A DNA stretch of 64,000 nt from UTPRO1 sp031400185. GTDB lineage: Bacteria; Desulfobacterota; Binatia; UTPRO1. The stretch is from assembly GCA_031400185.1 (NCBI GenBank), contig JANNPN010000214.1:20292-84291 (forward strand). The letters run 5' to 3'. Of this stretch, positions 35,252 to 43,875 are shown piece after piece (position 1 is the stretch's first letter; each line of letters begins with the position of its first letter). A program made the translations under genes and the position numbers. Under the pieces are notes generated by a model, which was given only the letters and a program-made list of their open reading frames with translations, was not told the DNA's origin and made no database searches.

Positions 35252-35848
35252 ATGAGCCCCCGGCGGAGCGCACGGGTGGAACAAACCGAGGATATCGACG
35301 CCGGGCTGGTCGCACGTATGGCGCTGGGCGACGAGTCGGCGTTGACGGCGCTCTACGATCGGCTGTCGTCGCTCGCATACGGCGTGGCACTCCGGGTGGC
35401 AGGCAACTCTGATGCGGCCGAGGACGCGGTGCAGGAGGCATTCCTCAGAGTGTGGCGACGCGCCGACCGGTTCGACGCGAGCCGCGGCCGGGCACGGCCG
35501 TGGTTCCTGCGCCTGGTGCGGAACGTCGCCATCGACCAGCGGCGGGCGCGCGGCGTGCGCGACCGAGCCGAGACCGAGAAGATCCTCGACGTCAGCGACA
35601 AGATCCCCGCCGACCAGCCGGATGACATCGCCTCGCGCGCCGAGCGGGCGACCCGGCTCCGCGCCGCGCTCGAGCAGCTTCTTCCGGTCGAGCAGCGGCG
35701 CGCGATCGAGATCGCCTATTTCGAAGGGCTCTCCCACAGTGAGATCGCCGAGCGCGAGGGCATGCCGCTCGGCACGGTGAAGACGAGGATCCGCGACGGC
35801 GTGCTGCGCCTGCGGGCGTTCCTCGGACGTGACGGTCATGGCGCCTGA
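35252..35848 (+). CDS. ECF RNA polymerase sigma factor, SigK-like
   Basis: Alternative sigma factor of about 198 residues. Region 2: LYDRLSSLAYGVALRVAG, then EDAVQEAFLRVWRRADRFD (core and -10 recognition). Region 4: RRAIEIAYFEGLSHSEIAEREGMPLGTVKTRIRDGV (-35 helix-turn-helix). The start is ATG 35252; an in-frame ATG at 35216 is possible. The anti-sigma gene overlaps its 3' end. About 245 bp upstream is free of genes and presumably holds an autoregulated promoter, though I could not pick out a convincing one. Confidence 0.92.
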   Translation: MSPRRSARVEQTEDIDAGLVARMALGDESALTALYDRLSSLAYGVALRVAGNSDAAEDAVQEAFLRVWRRADRFDASRGRARPWFLRLVRNVAIDQRRARGVRDRAETEKILDVSDKIPADQPDDIASRAERATRLRAALEQLLPVEQRRAIEIAYFEGLSHSEIAEREGMPLGTVKTRIRDGVLRLRAFLGRDGHGA

Positions 35849-36605
35849 GCTCGAGACGAACATCGACGAGCGCGAGCTCGACGACCTCGCCATCGAGGCA
35901 TTGGCGGAAGCCTACGCCGCGCCGGCCCCGCCGCGTCTCCGCGAGCGGATCGTCGCGGCCGTCGACCGCGAGCGCGAGCGTGGGCGTTCGGCCCGGACCG
36001 TCCAGCGCACCCGGGTCGTGGGCGCGCTCGCGGCGAGCCTGGCGCTCGTATTCGCGGGCCTCTTCGCCCGCGAGCTGCAACGCGGGCGCGAGAGCGGGAT
36101 CGAGCTTGCGGCGCTCGCGCGTCAGAACGAGCTTCTGGCCCAGCAGAACGGGGTGCTCGCGACTCGCCTCGACGAGCAAGGGCGGGAGATCGTCGAGCAG
36201 CGACGCGTCCTCACGGGTCTGCACGAGGCGCTCGAGTCGCAGTCGCAAGTGCTGCGCCTCGTCGGCGGGCCGCGCGTGCGGACGGCAACGCTGGCGCCGC
36301 AGAAAGGCGTCACCGGCACCGGGCGGGTGCTCGTCGACGCTGCGAGCGGCGATGCCGCGATCGTGCTTTCCGGCCTGCCGCCGCTCGAGGAGGGCAAGAC
36401 CTACGAGCTCTGGGTGATCCGCGGCAAGAAAGCGCCCGAGCCCGCAGGTCTCGTCGCCGTCAGCGACGCGCACGGAGGCGCCGTGCGGATGCCGTCGGTA
36501 CCGCGTCCGAATGAGGTCACGGCGTTCGCGGTGTCGATCGAGCCCCGCGGCGGGTCCACGTCGCCGACGGGTCCCATCGTCCTGGTCGGCCCGGTCGCCG
36601 GATAG
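35829..36605 (+). CDS. Anti-sigma factor with RskA-type periplasmic domain
   Basis: Membrane anti-sigma partner of the sigma factor it overlaps by 20 bp. 258 residues: a cytosolic N-terminus (about 1-60), one membrane helix (VVGALAASLALVFAGLFA), a long coiled-coil (QNELLAQQNGVLATRLDEQGRE-like heptads, about residues 95-140) and a C-terminal RskA domain (GRVLVDAASGDAAIVLSGLPPLEEGKTYELWV). The usual zinc HxxxCxxC of ZAS anti-sigma domains is absent; the N-terminus has only a short helix (DDLAIEALAEAYA). GTG 35829 or ATG 35838 may be the start. Confidence 0.87.
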   Translation: MTVMAPELETNIDERELDDLAIEALAEAYAAPAPPRLRERIVAAVDRERERGRSARTVQRTRVVGALAASLALVFAGLFARELQRGRESGIELAALARQNELLAQQNGVLATRLDEQGREIVEQRRVLTGLHEALESQSQVLRLVGGPRVRTATLAPQKGVTGTGRVLVDAASGDAAIVLSGLPPLEEGKTYELWVIRGKKAPEPAGLVAVSDAHGGAVRMPSVPRPNEVTAFAVSIEPRGGSTSPTGPIVLVGPVAG

Positions 36606-36622
36606 CGACGGATGGGTCCCGG

Positions 36623-38956
36623 CTACACCAACGACGCCACGGTCACGCCCGGGCCGCCGGCGTTCGGCTCGGCATCGTGGAATGACGTCGCGTAGGTCGT
36701 ACGGGCGAGGAGCTCGAGCACCGCGCGCTTGAGCGCGCCCGTCCCGAGCCCGTGGATGATGCGAACGGTGGGAACGCCGGCCGACTGTGCCCGGTCGAGG
36801 AACTGCTCGAGGCGGCTCAGCGCCTCGCGCACCCGCATGCCGACCAGGTGGAGCTCGTTCGGCGCGTCGTCGTCCACCGGGGGGCGTCGGCGCGGCGCCG
36901 GCGATTGCGCCGCAGCGTCAGGCAAGCGCCGCCGGAGGTTCGCGAACGGGGCCTGGAATGTGAGCGCTCCGCTGCGGAGGCGCGCCGTCTCGCCGTGGAT
37001 CTCGATCAGCTCGCCCCGGATGCTGGTGCCGCGGACTTCCACGTTGTCTCCCAACCGCGGAGGCTCGGTGTCCTCGGGCTCGGCCCCCGCGACGGCGGCG
37101 GCACGCTCGGCGATCGCGGTCGTCGCGGTGTGGGCGAACTCCCCAAGCACCTTGCTGGCGCCGGGCTCGCGCCGGCGGACGATGTCGAGCGCGGCGCGTC
37201 CCTCCGCCTTGAGCTCGCGGACGAAGGCGCGGGCCTCGTCGAGCTCGCTGCTCCAGCGCTGCCGCCGGCGTTCGGCAAGCTCCGCCACCAGGGTCGCGTG
37301 CTCGGCTTCGAGGGCGGCGAGCGCGTTGCGCTCCTCGTTCAACGCGGCCAGCTCGTCCTCATAGCGGCGCCGGCTCGTCTCGAGGCTCGCGATCGCCGTC
37401 GCGAGCTCGCGCGCCGCGGCGGCGCGGCCCGCCTCCGCCGCGTCGAGCACGTCCGCCGGCATCCGGAGGCGGCGCGCCATCGCGAGCCCGAGGCTCTCGC
37501 CGACGGAGCCGTACACGAGACGGTAGCGCGGTGTGAAGCTCACCGGGTCGATGTCGACGGCGACGAGCTCGACGCGCGGCTCGTTCAGCGCGTAGAGCTT
37601 GACCGGTGCGTAGTGCGTCGCGGCCGCGAGGAGCACGCCGCGTGCGATCAGACGGTCGATGAGCGCGACCGCGAGCGCCGCTCCCTCCTCCGGATCGGTG
37701 CCGCCTCCCGGCTCGTCGAGCAGCACCAGCGCGGGCGGAGCGAGCCCGGCGAAGACGTCGACTAGGTTCACGACGTGCGAGGAGAAGGTGGAGAGGTTGC
37801 GTTCGATGCTCTGGTCATCGGCGAGGTCGGTGAAGACGCCCTCGACCCAGGGGACGATGCTGCCCTCGTCGGCAGGCACGAGGAGGCCGGCCCGCGCCAT
37901 GAGCGTGAGGAGGCCGAGGGTCTTCAAGGCGACGGTCTTGCCGCCGGTGTTCGGTCCGCTGACGACGAGCGCGTACTTGCCGGCGCCGAGCCGGATGTCG
38001 ATCGGCACCACGGTCGTCTGCCCCGCGAGCACGAGCTCGGGGTGGCGCGCGCGCCGGAGGTCGATGGCGCCGTCGCCGAACGTCGGAGACGTGGCTTGGA
38101 GGCGTCGCGCGAGCACGACGCCAGCGTTCAGCGCGTCGACCTCCGCGAGCGCGGCGGCGGCGCGACCGAGCTCGTCCCGCACGGTGCCGACCTGTGCCGT
38201 CAGCAGGGTGAAGAGCCGTCGCTCCTCGCCCTCCTCCTCCTTGCGGACCAACAGCAGGCGGTTGTTCATGTCGATCGCGAACATCGGCTCGATGAAAAGG
38301 GTCTCGCCCGAGACCGACCGGTCCTGCACGACCCCCGGGAGGCGTGTCGCCGTCGACGCTTTCACCGGCACGACGAATCTGTTGTTGCGGATGGTGACGT
38401 AGCGGTCGGCGATGCCGGAGCTCTCGCCGCTCACGACGAGCCGCCCGAGCCGGTCTTCCAAGTCCTGGCGCAGGTCGCGGAGTGCTCTCCTGAGCTCGGC
38501 GAGGCGCGGGCTCGCGTCGTCGTGTAGGAGGCCGGTGTCGTCGAGCATACGGGACAACGCCGCCTCGAGCTCGGGCAACGCCGCGAGGCGCTGCGGCAGG
38601 TCGGCGAGCGTCGGCATCGTCGCGATCCGGGCGGCGAGGAAGCGCCGGACGAGCTCCACTTGCCGAAGCACCGTCCGGATCTCGACCAGACGATCACCCG
38701 GGAGCATCGCCCCGTCGTGGCTCGCGAGGGCGAGCGACTCGCGGACGTCCGGAAAGCTCCCGAGCGGCAAGGCCCCGTGCACCTCGACGAGCCGAAAGAA
38801 GCTCCACTGGCGGTCGAGGGCCCGCTCGGCGGCCGACCGCGTCGGAAGCGGCGTGCGCCCGCGACAGACCTCTGCCCCCGGAGGCGACACCGCGAGCGCC
38901 GCGAGCGCGTCCAGCACCCGCGGAAAACCCAGCACTTCGAGGTCGCGAGGTCGCAC
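36623..38956 (-). CDS. mutS2: MutS2 endonuclease/ATPase with Smr domain
   Basis: MutS-family ATPase that suppresses recombination or rescues collided ribosomes. Regions in order: core/lever (IRNNRFVVPVKASTATRLPG, QDRSVSGETLFIEP), ATPase with Walker A VSGPNTGGKTVALKTLG, VFTDLADDQSIERNLSTFSSH, and Walker B LVLLDEPGGGTDPEEG, a long coiled-coil clamp, a KOW-like DNVEVRGTSIRGEL and a C-terminal Smr nuclease domain (LHLVGMRVREAL, HGLGTGALKRAV). GTG 38956 (about 777 residues) aligns with the usual N-terminus; a TTG at 38992 would overlap the divergent SDR start. Confidence 0.95.
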   Translation of the reverse strand: MRPRDLEVLGFPRVLDALAALAVSPPGAEVCRGRTPLPTRSAAERALDRQWSFFRLVEVHGALPLGSFPDVRESLALASHDGAMLPGDRLVEIRTVLRQVELVRRFLAARIATMPTLADLPQRLAALPELEAALSRMLDDTGLLHDDASPRLAELRRALRDLRQDLEDRLGRLVVSGESSGIADRYVTIRNNRFVVPVKASTATRLPGVVQDRSVSGETLFIEPMFAIDMNNRLLLVRKEEEGEERRLFTLLTAQVGTVRDELGRAAAALAEVDALNAGVVLARRLQATSPTFGDGAIDLRRARHPELVLAGQTTVVPIDIRLGAGKYALVVSGPNTGGKTVALKTLGLLTLMARAGLLVPADEGSIVPWVEGVFTDLADDQSIERNLSTFSSHVVNLVDVFAGLAPPALVLLDEPGGGTDPEEGAALAVALIDRLIARGVLLAAATHYAPVKLYALNEPRVELVAVDIDPVSFTPRYRLVYGSVGESLGLAMARRLRMPADVLDAAEAGRAAAARELATAIASLETSRRRYEDELAALNEERNALAALEAEHATLVAELAERRRQRWSSELDEARAFVRELKAEGRAALDIVRRREPGASKVLGEFAHTATTAIAERAAAVAGAEPEDTEPPRLGDNVEVRGTSIRGELIEIHGETARLRSGALTFQAPFANLRRRLPDAAAQSPAPRRRPPVDDDAPNELHLVGMRVREALSRLEQFLDRAQSAGVPTVRIIHGLGTGALKRAVLELLARTTYATSFHDAEPNAGGPGVTVASLV

Positions 38957-38982
38957 GTCGTCGGTGCTACTGGAGGCCTGCC

Positions 38983-39789
38983 GTGGTGGCAAATCTCGCG
39001 GCTCCGCGCGAGAATCCGCCGGTGGAGATCGCCGGCGCGAACGCGCTCGTCACCGGGGCGTCGAGCGGCATCGGCGCGACCGTCGCGCGGGCGCTCGCAG
39101 CGAGGGGGGCGCGGGTGGCACTCGTCGCACGTCGCGCCGACCGTCTGGATGCGCTGGCGCGCGAGATGCCCGCCGGCAGCGCTGCCGCGTTCGCGTGCGA
39201 CGTCCGCGATCCGGACGCGATCGGCGCGACCGTCGCTGCGGTGACGGACCGCTTCGGCCCCGTCAGCCTGCTCGTCAACAACGCGGGCGTCGGACGTTAC
39301 CTCTCGTTTCTCGACAGCAGCCCCGAGGATGTGGCGGCGGTCTTCGAAACCAATCTGCACGCGGCCCTCCACTTCACGCGCGCGGTGCTACCGGGGATGC
39401 TCGCCCGCCGGCACGGGCACCTCGTGAACGTCGCATCGATTGCTGCCCGCATCGGGTCGCGGAACCACACGATCTATTGCGCGTCCAAGTTCGCCCTCGC
39501 CGGCTTCAGCGAGAGCCTGCTGCTCGAGCTCGAGGGCAGCGGTGTGGGCATCACGCTCGTGACCCCGGGGATCATCGCGACGCCGTTCTTCGATCACGCG
39601 TCGTTTGGGTCTTTTCCGGCGAGCGCCCGCGCGCGCGCGATCCCCCCGGAGCGAGTGGCAGCGGCGATCGTACGCGCCGTCGTACGCGGCGCTCCGGAGA
39701 TCACTGTGCCCTCCACGTACGCAATCGGCACGATGCTGAAGACCGTGGCACCGGGTTTCTTTCGCCGGTTGATGCGCCGATTCGCCTGA
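38983..39789 (+). CDS. Short-chain dehydrogenase/reductase
   Basis: Classical SDR: ALVTGASSGIGATVARALAARG (NADP-type binding), FACDVRDPD, VNNAGVGRYLSFL, active Ser in NVASIAARIG and YCASKFALAGF (Tyr-x3-Lys), then PGIIATPFFD. GTG 38983 has GGAGG at 38972-38976. 268 residues. Its C-terminal stretch (GTMLKTVAPGFFRRLMRRF) is hydrophobic then basic, suggesting membrane association. It is near an acyltransferase; the substrate is unknown. Confidence 0.9.
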   Translation: MVANLAAPRENPPVEIAGANALVTGASSGIGATVARALAARGARVALVARRADRLDALAREMPAGSAAAFACDVRDPDAIGATVAAVTDRFGPVSLLVNNAGVGRYLSFLDSSPEDVAAVFETNLHAALHFTRAVLPGMLARRHGHLVNVASIAARIGSRNHTIYCASKFALAGFSESLLLELEGSGVGITLVTPGIIATPFFDHASFGSFPASARARAIPPERVAAAIVRAVVRGAPEITVPSTYAIGTMLKTVAPGFFRRLMRRFA

Positions 39790-39892
39790 ACGCGCATCTC
39801 GCTCTTGTCACCTCGGCCGGCCGTTGGTACTTCAGCCCACTGCATTGCGCCGCCGTGGGGGTCACGGCGCCGTCGACGGAGGGTTCTCGAGG

Positions 39893-40768
39893 GTGGCTGA
39901 CGGAAAGCGCAAGCTCGCGGTCGTCGATTTGGGGCGAGCTGGGGCCGGCACCGAGCCCGCGTCGAAGGTTCGGCGCCGAACCATCAAGCCCGACCGTCTC
40001 CGCCGTTCGCCACCGGACGAGTTCGGCCTCGACCCGGAGTTCCGCTCCCGCGCGCTCCCGTTCTTTGAGGCGCTCTACGAGAAGTACTGGCGCGTCGACG
40101 CGCGTGGCGCACGGAACGTCCCGAAGCACGGCCCGGTGATCCTCGTCTCGAACCATTCCGGGGCGCTGCCGTTCGACGCGACCATGATCGCGTGCGCGCT
40201 CGAGAAAGCGCGCCACCCGCGCGCCGCCCGCTTCCTCTACGACCGCTTCGTCGAGAACCTCCCGCTCGTGCCGACCTTCTACAAGAAGGCCGGCGGGGTG
40301 GTTGCGAGCCGCGAAAACGCCGCCCGTCTGCTCGAGAAGGGTGAGCTGATCGGCCTCTTCCCCGAAGGTGTGTCGGGCCTCTCGAAGCTCTACTCCGAGC
40401 GCTACGTCCTCCAGCCGTTCAGCGGCGGCTTCGTACGCCTCGCGCTCCGCTTCGGGGCGCCGATCGTGCCGGTCGCGGTCGTCGGCGCGGAGGAAATCTA
40501 CCCGCTCGTCGGTCGTCTGAAAGGCATCGGCAAGATGCTGGGCGCGCCGTACCTTCCGGTCACCCCCTTTTTCCCGTTGCTCGGACCGCTCGGCATGATC
40601 CCCCTGCCGAGCAAATGGCAGATCCGGTTCGGAAAGCCGATCGAGCTCGGAACGGCCGCGGCCGACCGTCTCGACGGCACGGCCGTTCGTGCCATGGCGG
40701 AGCAGGCCAGGCGGCGCGTCCAGGCGATGGTGCGCGCGCTGCTGAAGGAGCGCGACTCGATCTTCTGA
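39893..40768 (+). CDS. Lysophospholipid acyltransferase-family protein
   Basis: PlsC-superfamily acyltransferase. Catalytic motif SNHSGALPFDATM (the long H-x6-D form found in the LPLAT_MGAT-like group), then FPEGVSGLSKLYS and PIVPVAVVGAEEIYP. GTG 39893, with GGAGGG 14 bp before it, leaves a basic N-terminus (KVRRRTIKPDRLRR). About 291 residues. It probably transfers acyl chains to a lysolipid or glycerolipid; the upstream SDR may belong to the same lipid pathway. Confidence 0.85.
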   Translation: MADGKRKLAVVDLGRAGAGTEPASKVRRRTIKPDRLRRSPPDEFGLDPEFRSRALPFFEALYEKYWRVDARGARNVPKHGPVILVSNHSGALPFDATMIACALEKARHPRAARFLYDRFVENLPLVPTFYKKAGGVVASRENAARLLEKGELIGLFPEGVSGLSKLYSERYVLQPFSGGFVRLALRFGAPIVPVAVVGAEEIYPLVGRLKGIGKMLGAPYLPVTPFFPLLGPLGMIPLPSKWQIRFGKPIELGTAAADRLDGTAVRAMAEQARRRVQAMVRALLKERDSIF

Positions 40769-40903
40769 CGCGTGCCATCCGGGCGAAAGGTTGGCACAGA
40801 GTGCGCGCGCCCGGCACTGCGCCTTGGCAAAGCGCATCGGCAACCCGCGAGACTCACGGGGCGATTCGCTGGGGCATGACGGTTGCTCCGTACGACAGTC
40901 GAG

Positions 40904-41833
40904 ATGTCACGTCGTCGCGCCTTCGTCCTCGTTCAGCTGGTCGCCGTCGCCGCTGCGGCCGCCTGCATCCTCACCCTCCATGCGGCCACCAGCCCGGCGC
41001 AGACGACATGCATTCTCGTGGCCCTCGCCGTCGCGGCGAGCCTCGGAGTGGGCACGCTCCGAACGCTCGACCGCGAGATCATAGTCCGCCAGGACGCGCG
41101 GCGACTCAAGACCGAGATGCTCGCGAACGTGTCTCACGAGCTCCGCACCCCGCTGAACGCCATCCTCGGCTACGCCGAGATCATCGACTCCCTCCCCGGC
41201 CTCCCCGAGTCCGAACGCCGCGACATCAACGCGCGCATCCTCTCGAACGCCGTCACGCTCACCTGCGCGGTCAACAACCTCCTCGAGTACTCGTCGGTCG
41301 TCGCCGGCGAGACCGCTGTCCGCCGCGCCAGCGTGTCGCTCTCCGAGCTCTTCGAGGAGATCGAGCCCTGGGTCGGACGCCTCATCGACGACAAGCCTGT
41401 GCGCTTTGCGTGGGATGTCGATCCGACGCTTCCCGCGATCGACACCGACCGCGGGAAGCTCCGCCAAACCCTCCTGAACTTGCTCTCGAACGCTGCCAAG
41501 TTCACCCTGCGCGGCGAGATTCGTCTCTCGGCCGCGTCCGGCCCCGCGGGTGTCGAGATCGCGGTGATCGACACGGGCGTTGGGATGAGCCCGGACCAGC
41601 AGTCGATCATCTTCGAGGATTTCCGTCAGGTCGAAGGCTCGATCACACGGCCGTTCGGCGGCATGGGTCTCGGCCTCACGCTCGTCCGCCGCTTTTCCGA
41701 GCTCTTGGGCGGAAGCGTCGCGGTCGAGAGCGCCCCTGCCAAGGGAACCCGCGTGTCGCTTCGCTTGCCCTTAACGCAGCCGCAGATTGGCCATTTCCCG
41801 CTTGAGGTCGTGCGCACGCCGGCCGCCGCCTGA
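40904..41833 (+). CDS. Second orphan sensor histidine kinase
   Basis: About 309 residues from ATG 40904: two N-terminal membrane helices (VLVQLVAVAAAAACILTL and CILVALAVAASLGVG), HisKA with ANVSHELRTPLNAILGYAE, and HATPase_c with RQTLLNLLSNAAKFTL, VIDTGVGMSPDQ, IFEDFRQVEGS and GMGLGLTLVRR. As with the kinase at 24466-25320, no extracellular sensor or response regulator is adjacent. A TTG at 40883 is an alternative start. Confidence 0.9.
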   Translation: MSRRRAFVLVQLVAVAAAAACILTLHAATSPAQTTCILVALAVAASLGVGTLRTLDREIIVRQDARRLKTEMLANVSHELRTPLNAILGYAEIIDSLPGLPESERRDINARILSNAVTLTCAVNNLLEYSSVVAGETAVRRASVSLSELFEEIEPWVGRLIDDKPVRFAWDVDPTLPAIDTDRGKLRQTLLNLLSNAAKFTLRGEIRLSAASGPAGVEIAVIDTGVGMSPDQQSIIFEDFRQVEGSITRPFGGMGLGLTLVRRFSELLGGSVAVESAPAKGTRVSLRLPLTQPQIGHFPLEVVRTPAAA

Positions 41834-42001
41834 CACACCGCCACGCTTTCGTCATGTCGACTCCCAACTTCACCATCGTAACCCTGCATCCGCCCGGCGA
41901 CGCCGCCGAGGTCGAGGTCGGCACGTGGGTTGCAAACGTCGTCAACGGGTCCGTGAATGATTGGTACGCTCGCCCACACGGGCGCGCGACAGGAGGTCGT
42001 G

Positions 42002-42157
42002 ATGGAAACGCAATCGCAACTTACGCTCCTCGATCTGATCGAAGCCGTCGCCGAGGTCACCGATTCCGAAGCCGAGCAGGTGAGCGTCGTGGCTCATCTC
42101 GTCAATAGCGGCCGCGTCCGTCTGACCGGGAACTTTCGCGGTTCGATGCTGCGCTAG
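42002..42157 (+). CDS. Very small protein of unknown function (51 residues)
   Basis: Unrecognised. ATG 42002 is preceded by AGGAGG, a good ribosome-binding site. The product is helical and acidic (LTLLDLIEAVAEVTDSEAEQ), then VAHLVNSGRVRLTGNFRG, like a small DNA- or RNA-interaction or scaffold protein. Neither a membrane segment nor cysteine is present. About 170 bp upstream holds no gene. Confidence 0.55.
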   Translation: METQSQLTLLDLIEAVAEVTDSEAEQVSVVAHLVNSGRVRLTGNFRGSMLR

Positions 42158-42215
42158 GCGCGCGTAGCGAACCGATTTCCGTCGTCGCGCTCGACGGTGC
42201 TAGGAAAGCCCGTCA

Positions 42216-42965
42216 ATGAGCGAGCCCGTGCGGATCATCGGCAGCTACGTTTCGCCGTACGTGCGGAAGGTCCTGGTCATCCTCGACCTCAAGGGCATTC
42301 CGTACGAGATCGACCCCATCATCCCCTTCATGGGGAGCGACGAGTTCTCGAAGCTCAGTCCCGTCCGCCGCATTCCCGTCCTCACCGACGACCAGGTCAC
42401 GCTGACCGATTCCACGGTCATCTGCGAGTACCTGGACGAGCGTCATCCCGATCCGCCCGTGCTGCCCGCGGGTGCCGCCGCGCGCGGCCGCGCCCGCTGG
42501 CTCGAGGAGTTCGCCGACACGCGCATGGGCGAGGTCTTCATCTGGCGGCTCTTCAACCAGGTGATGATCAACCCCTTCGTGTGGGGCGTCCCGACGGACA
42601 AGGAGGTCCTCGACCGTACGCTGCAGGAGGACATCCCGCACGTGCTCGACTATCTCGAAGCCGAGGTGCCGTCCGAGGGCTTCCTCTTTGGTCCGGTTTC
42701 GGTCGCCGACGTGGCGATCGCCTCGTTCTTCCGGAACGCCGCCTACGCGTACTACCGCGTCGACGCCGCGCGCTGGCCGAAGACCGCGGCCTTCGTCGCA
42801 CGCGTGCTCGCGACCGCGCCGTTCCAGAAGCTCGTGCCGTTCGAGGACGCGATGATGAAGAACCCGCCGGCGCAGCAGCGCGAGGCGCTCGCTGCGATCG
42901 GCGCGCCGCTCACCCGCACGACATGCGGCACGACGACACCACGCCGCGGGCTCATGAGGATCTGA
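42216..42965 (+). CDS. Glutathione S-transferase-family protein
   Basis: 249 residues: thioredoxin-like N-terminal domain (IIGSYVSPYVRKVLVILDLKG, catalytic Ser/Tyr near YVSPYV), the glutathione-binding cis-Pro RRIPVLTDD and DSTVICEYLDE, then an all-helical C-terminal domain with GPVSVADVAIASFF. Overlaps the glycosyltransferase start (TGATG). gshA in the same window shows that glutathione is probably made. Confidence 0.88.
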   Translation: MSEPVRIIGSYVSPYVRKVLVILDLKGIPYEIDPIIPFMGSDEFSKLSPVRRIPVLTDDQVTLTDSTVICEYLDERHPDPPVLPAGAAARGRARWLEEFADTRMGEVFIWRLFNQVMINPFVWGVPTDKEVLDRTLQEDIPHVLDYLEAEVPSEGFLFGPVSVADVAIASFFRNAAYAYYRVDAARWPKTAAFVARVLATAPFQKLVPFEDAMMKNPPAQQREALAAIGAPLTRTTCGTTTPRRGLMRI

Positions 42966-43837
42966 TGTCGTCCGCCCCCCGGCCGCCGCTCACCGTCATC
43001 ATCCCGGCCGCCCATCCCTGGCCCGCCGTCGAGTCCACGCTCGACTCCCTGGTGCCGCAGGTCGCGCGCGTCGGCGGCGAAGTGCTGCTGGTCTCGGGCG
43101 TGCCCGACGCGCTCCCGACCCCGCCTCCGCCCGGCGTCCGCGCGCGCATCATGGATTCGCGCGACGCGTTCATCCTCCGGCTCGACGCGATGCGGAGCTC
43201 GGCCGGCGAGATCATCGCGATCGGCGAAGACCACGTGCTGTATTGCGACGACTGGGTCGAGCAGGTGCTGCGCGCATTCGCGGAAAACCCCCGGATCGCG
43301 GGTTTCATGGGCTCGGTCTCGAACGGCAAGACCAGCACGCTCGACCGCGCGTCCTTCTGGGTCACGCTCGCGCCCTGGAGCGCGCCGATGGCGACGCTCT
43401 CGCTCGACCGCACGCCGGTCCCCGGCAATCTCGCGGTCCGCCGCACGGTGATCGAGGACCTCGTCGAGCCCGGCGTCTTCGAGTACGAGATCGTGCCGCG
43501 CTTGCTCGCGACCGGTGCGCTCCGCGGCAACGACCGCCAGCGCGTGGTGCACGACCAGTCGCTCGGGCGGATCGGCTCCTGGGTCACGCACTTCGCGAGC
43601 GGACGCGCGTACGGCGCCGCCGACGGGCGCTGTAGCCGCTGGCGGCGTCTCCGCGAGGCCGTGAAGGCCCCGGCCGTCATCCTCGGACAGACGCGCGCGG
43701 CCTGGCGTGCGCCCGGGCGCCGTGACGACACCCGCGGGTGCCAAATGCTGGTCGCGGCGCTCGGCGTCACCAACGGGCTCGGCCAGATCACCGGGATCCT
43801 CTTCGGGCCCGGCGACTCCGGCTCACGGATCGTTTGA
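42965..43837 (+). CDS. Family 2-type glycosyltransferase-like protein
   Basis: 290 residues with a GT-A fold opening TVIIPAAHPWPAVESTLDSLVPQ and, further on, GEIIAIGEDHVLYCDDWVEQVLRAF (metal-binding acidic region in place of a clear DxD). The C-terminal part has VIEDLVEPGVFEYEIVPRLL and a final hydrophobic segment (LVAALGVTNGLGQITGILFG) that may bind membrane. It may glycosylate a polyketide or lipid; the substrate cannot be deduced. Coupled to the GST gene. Confidence 0.7.
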   Translation: MSSAPRPPLTVIIPAAHPWPAVESTLDSLVPQVARVGGEVLLVSGVPDALPTPPPPGVRARIMDSRDAFILRLDAMRSSAGEIIAIGEDHVLYCDDWVEQVLRAFAENPRIAGFMGSVSNGKTSTLDRASFWVTLAPWSAPMATLSLDRTPVPGNLAVRRTVIEDLVEPGVFEYEIVPRLLATGALRGNDRQRVVHDQSLGRIGSWVTHFASGRAYGAADGRCSRWRRLREAVKAPAVILGQTRAAWRAPGRRDDTRGCQMLVAALGVTNGLGQITGILFGPGDSGSRIV

Positions 43838-43875
43838 TCTCCGCCCTGCTCCGATGGCTCGCCTGATTTCGGCCG

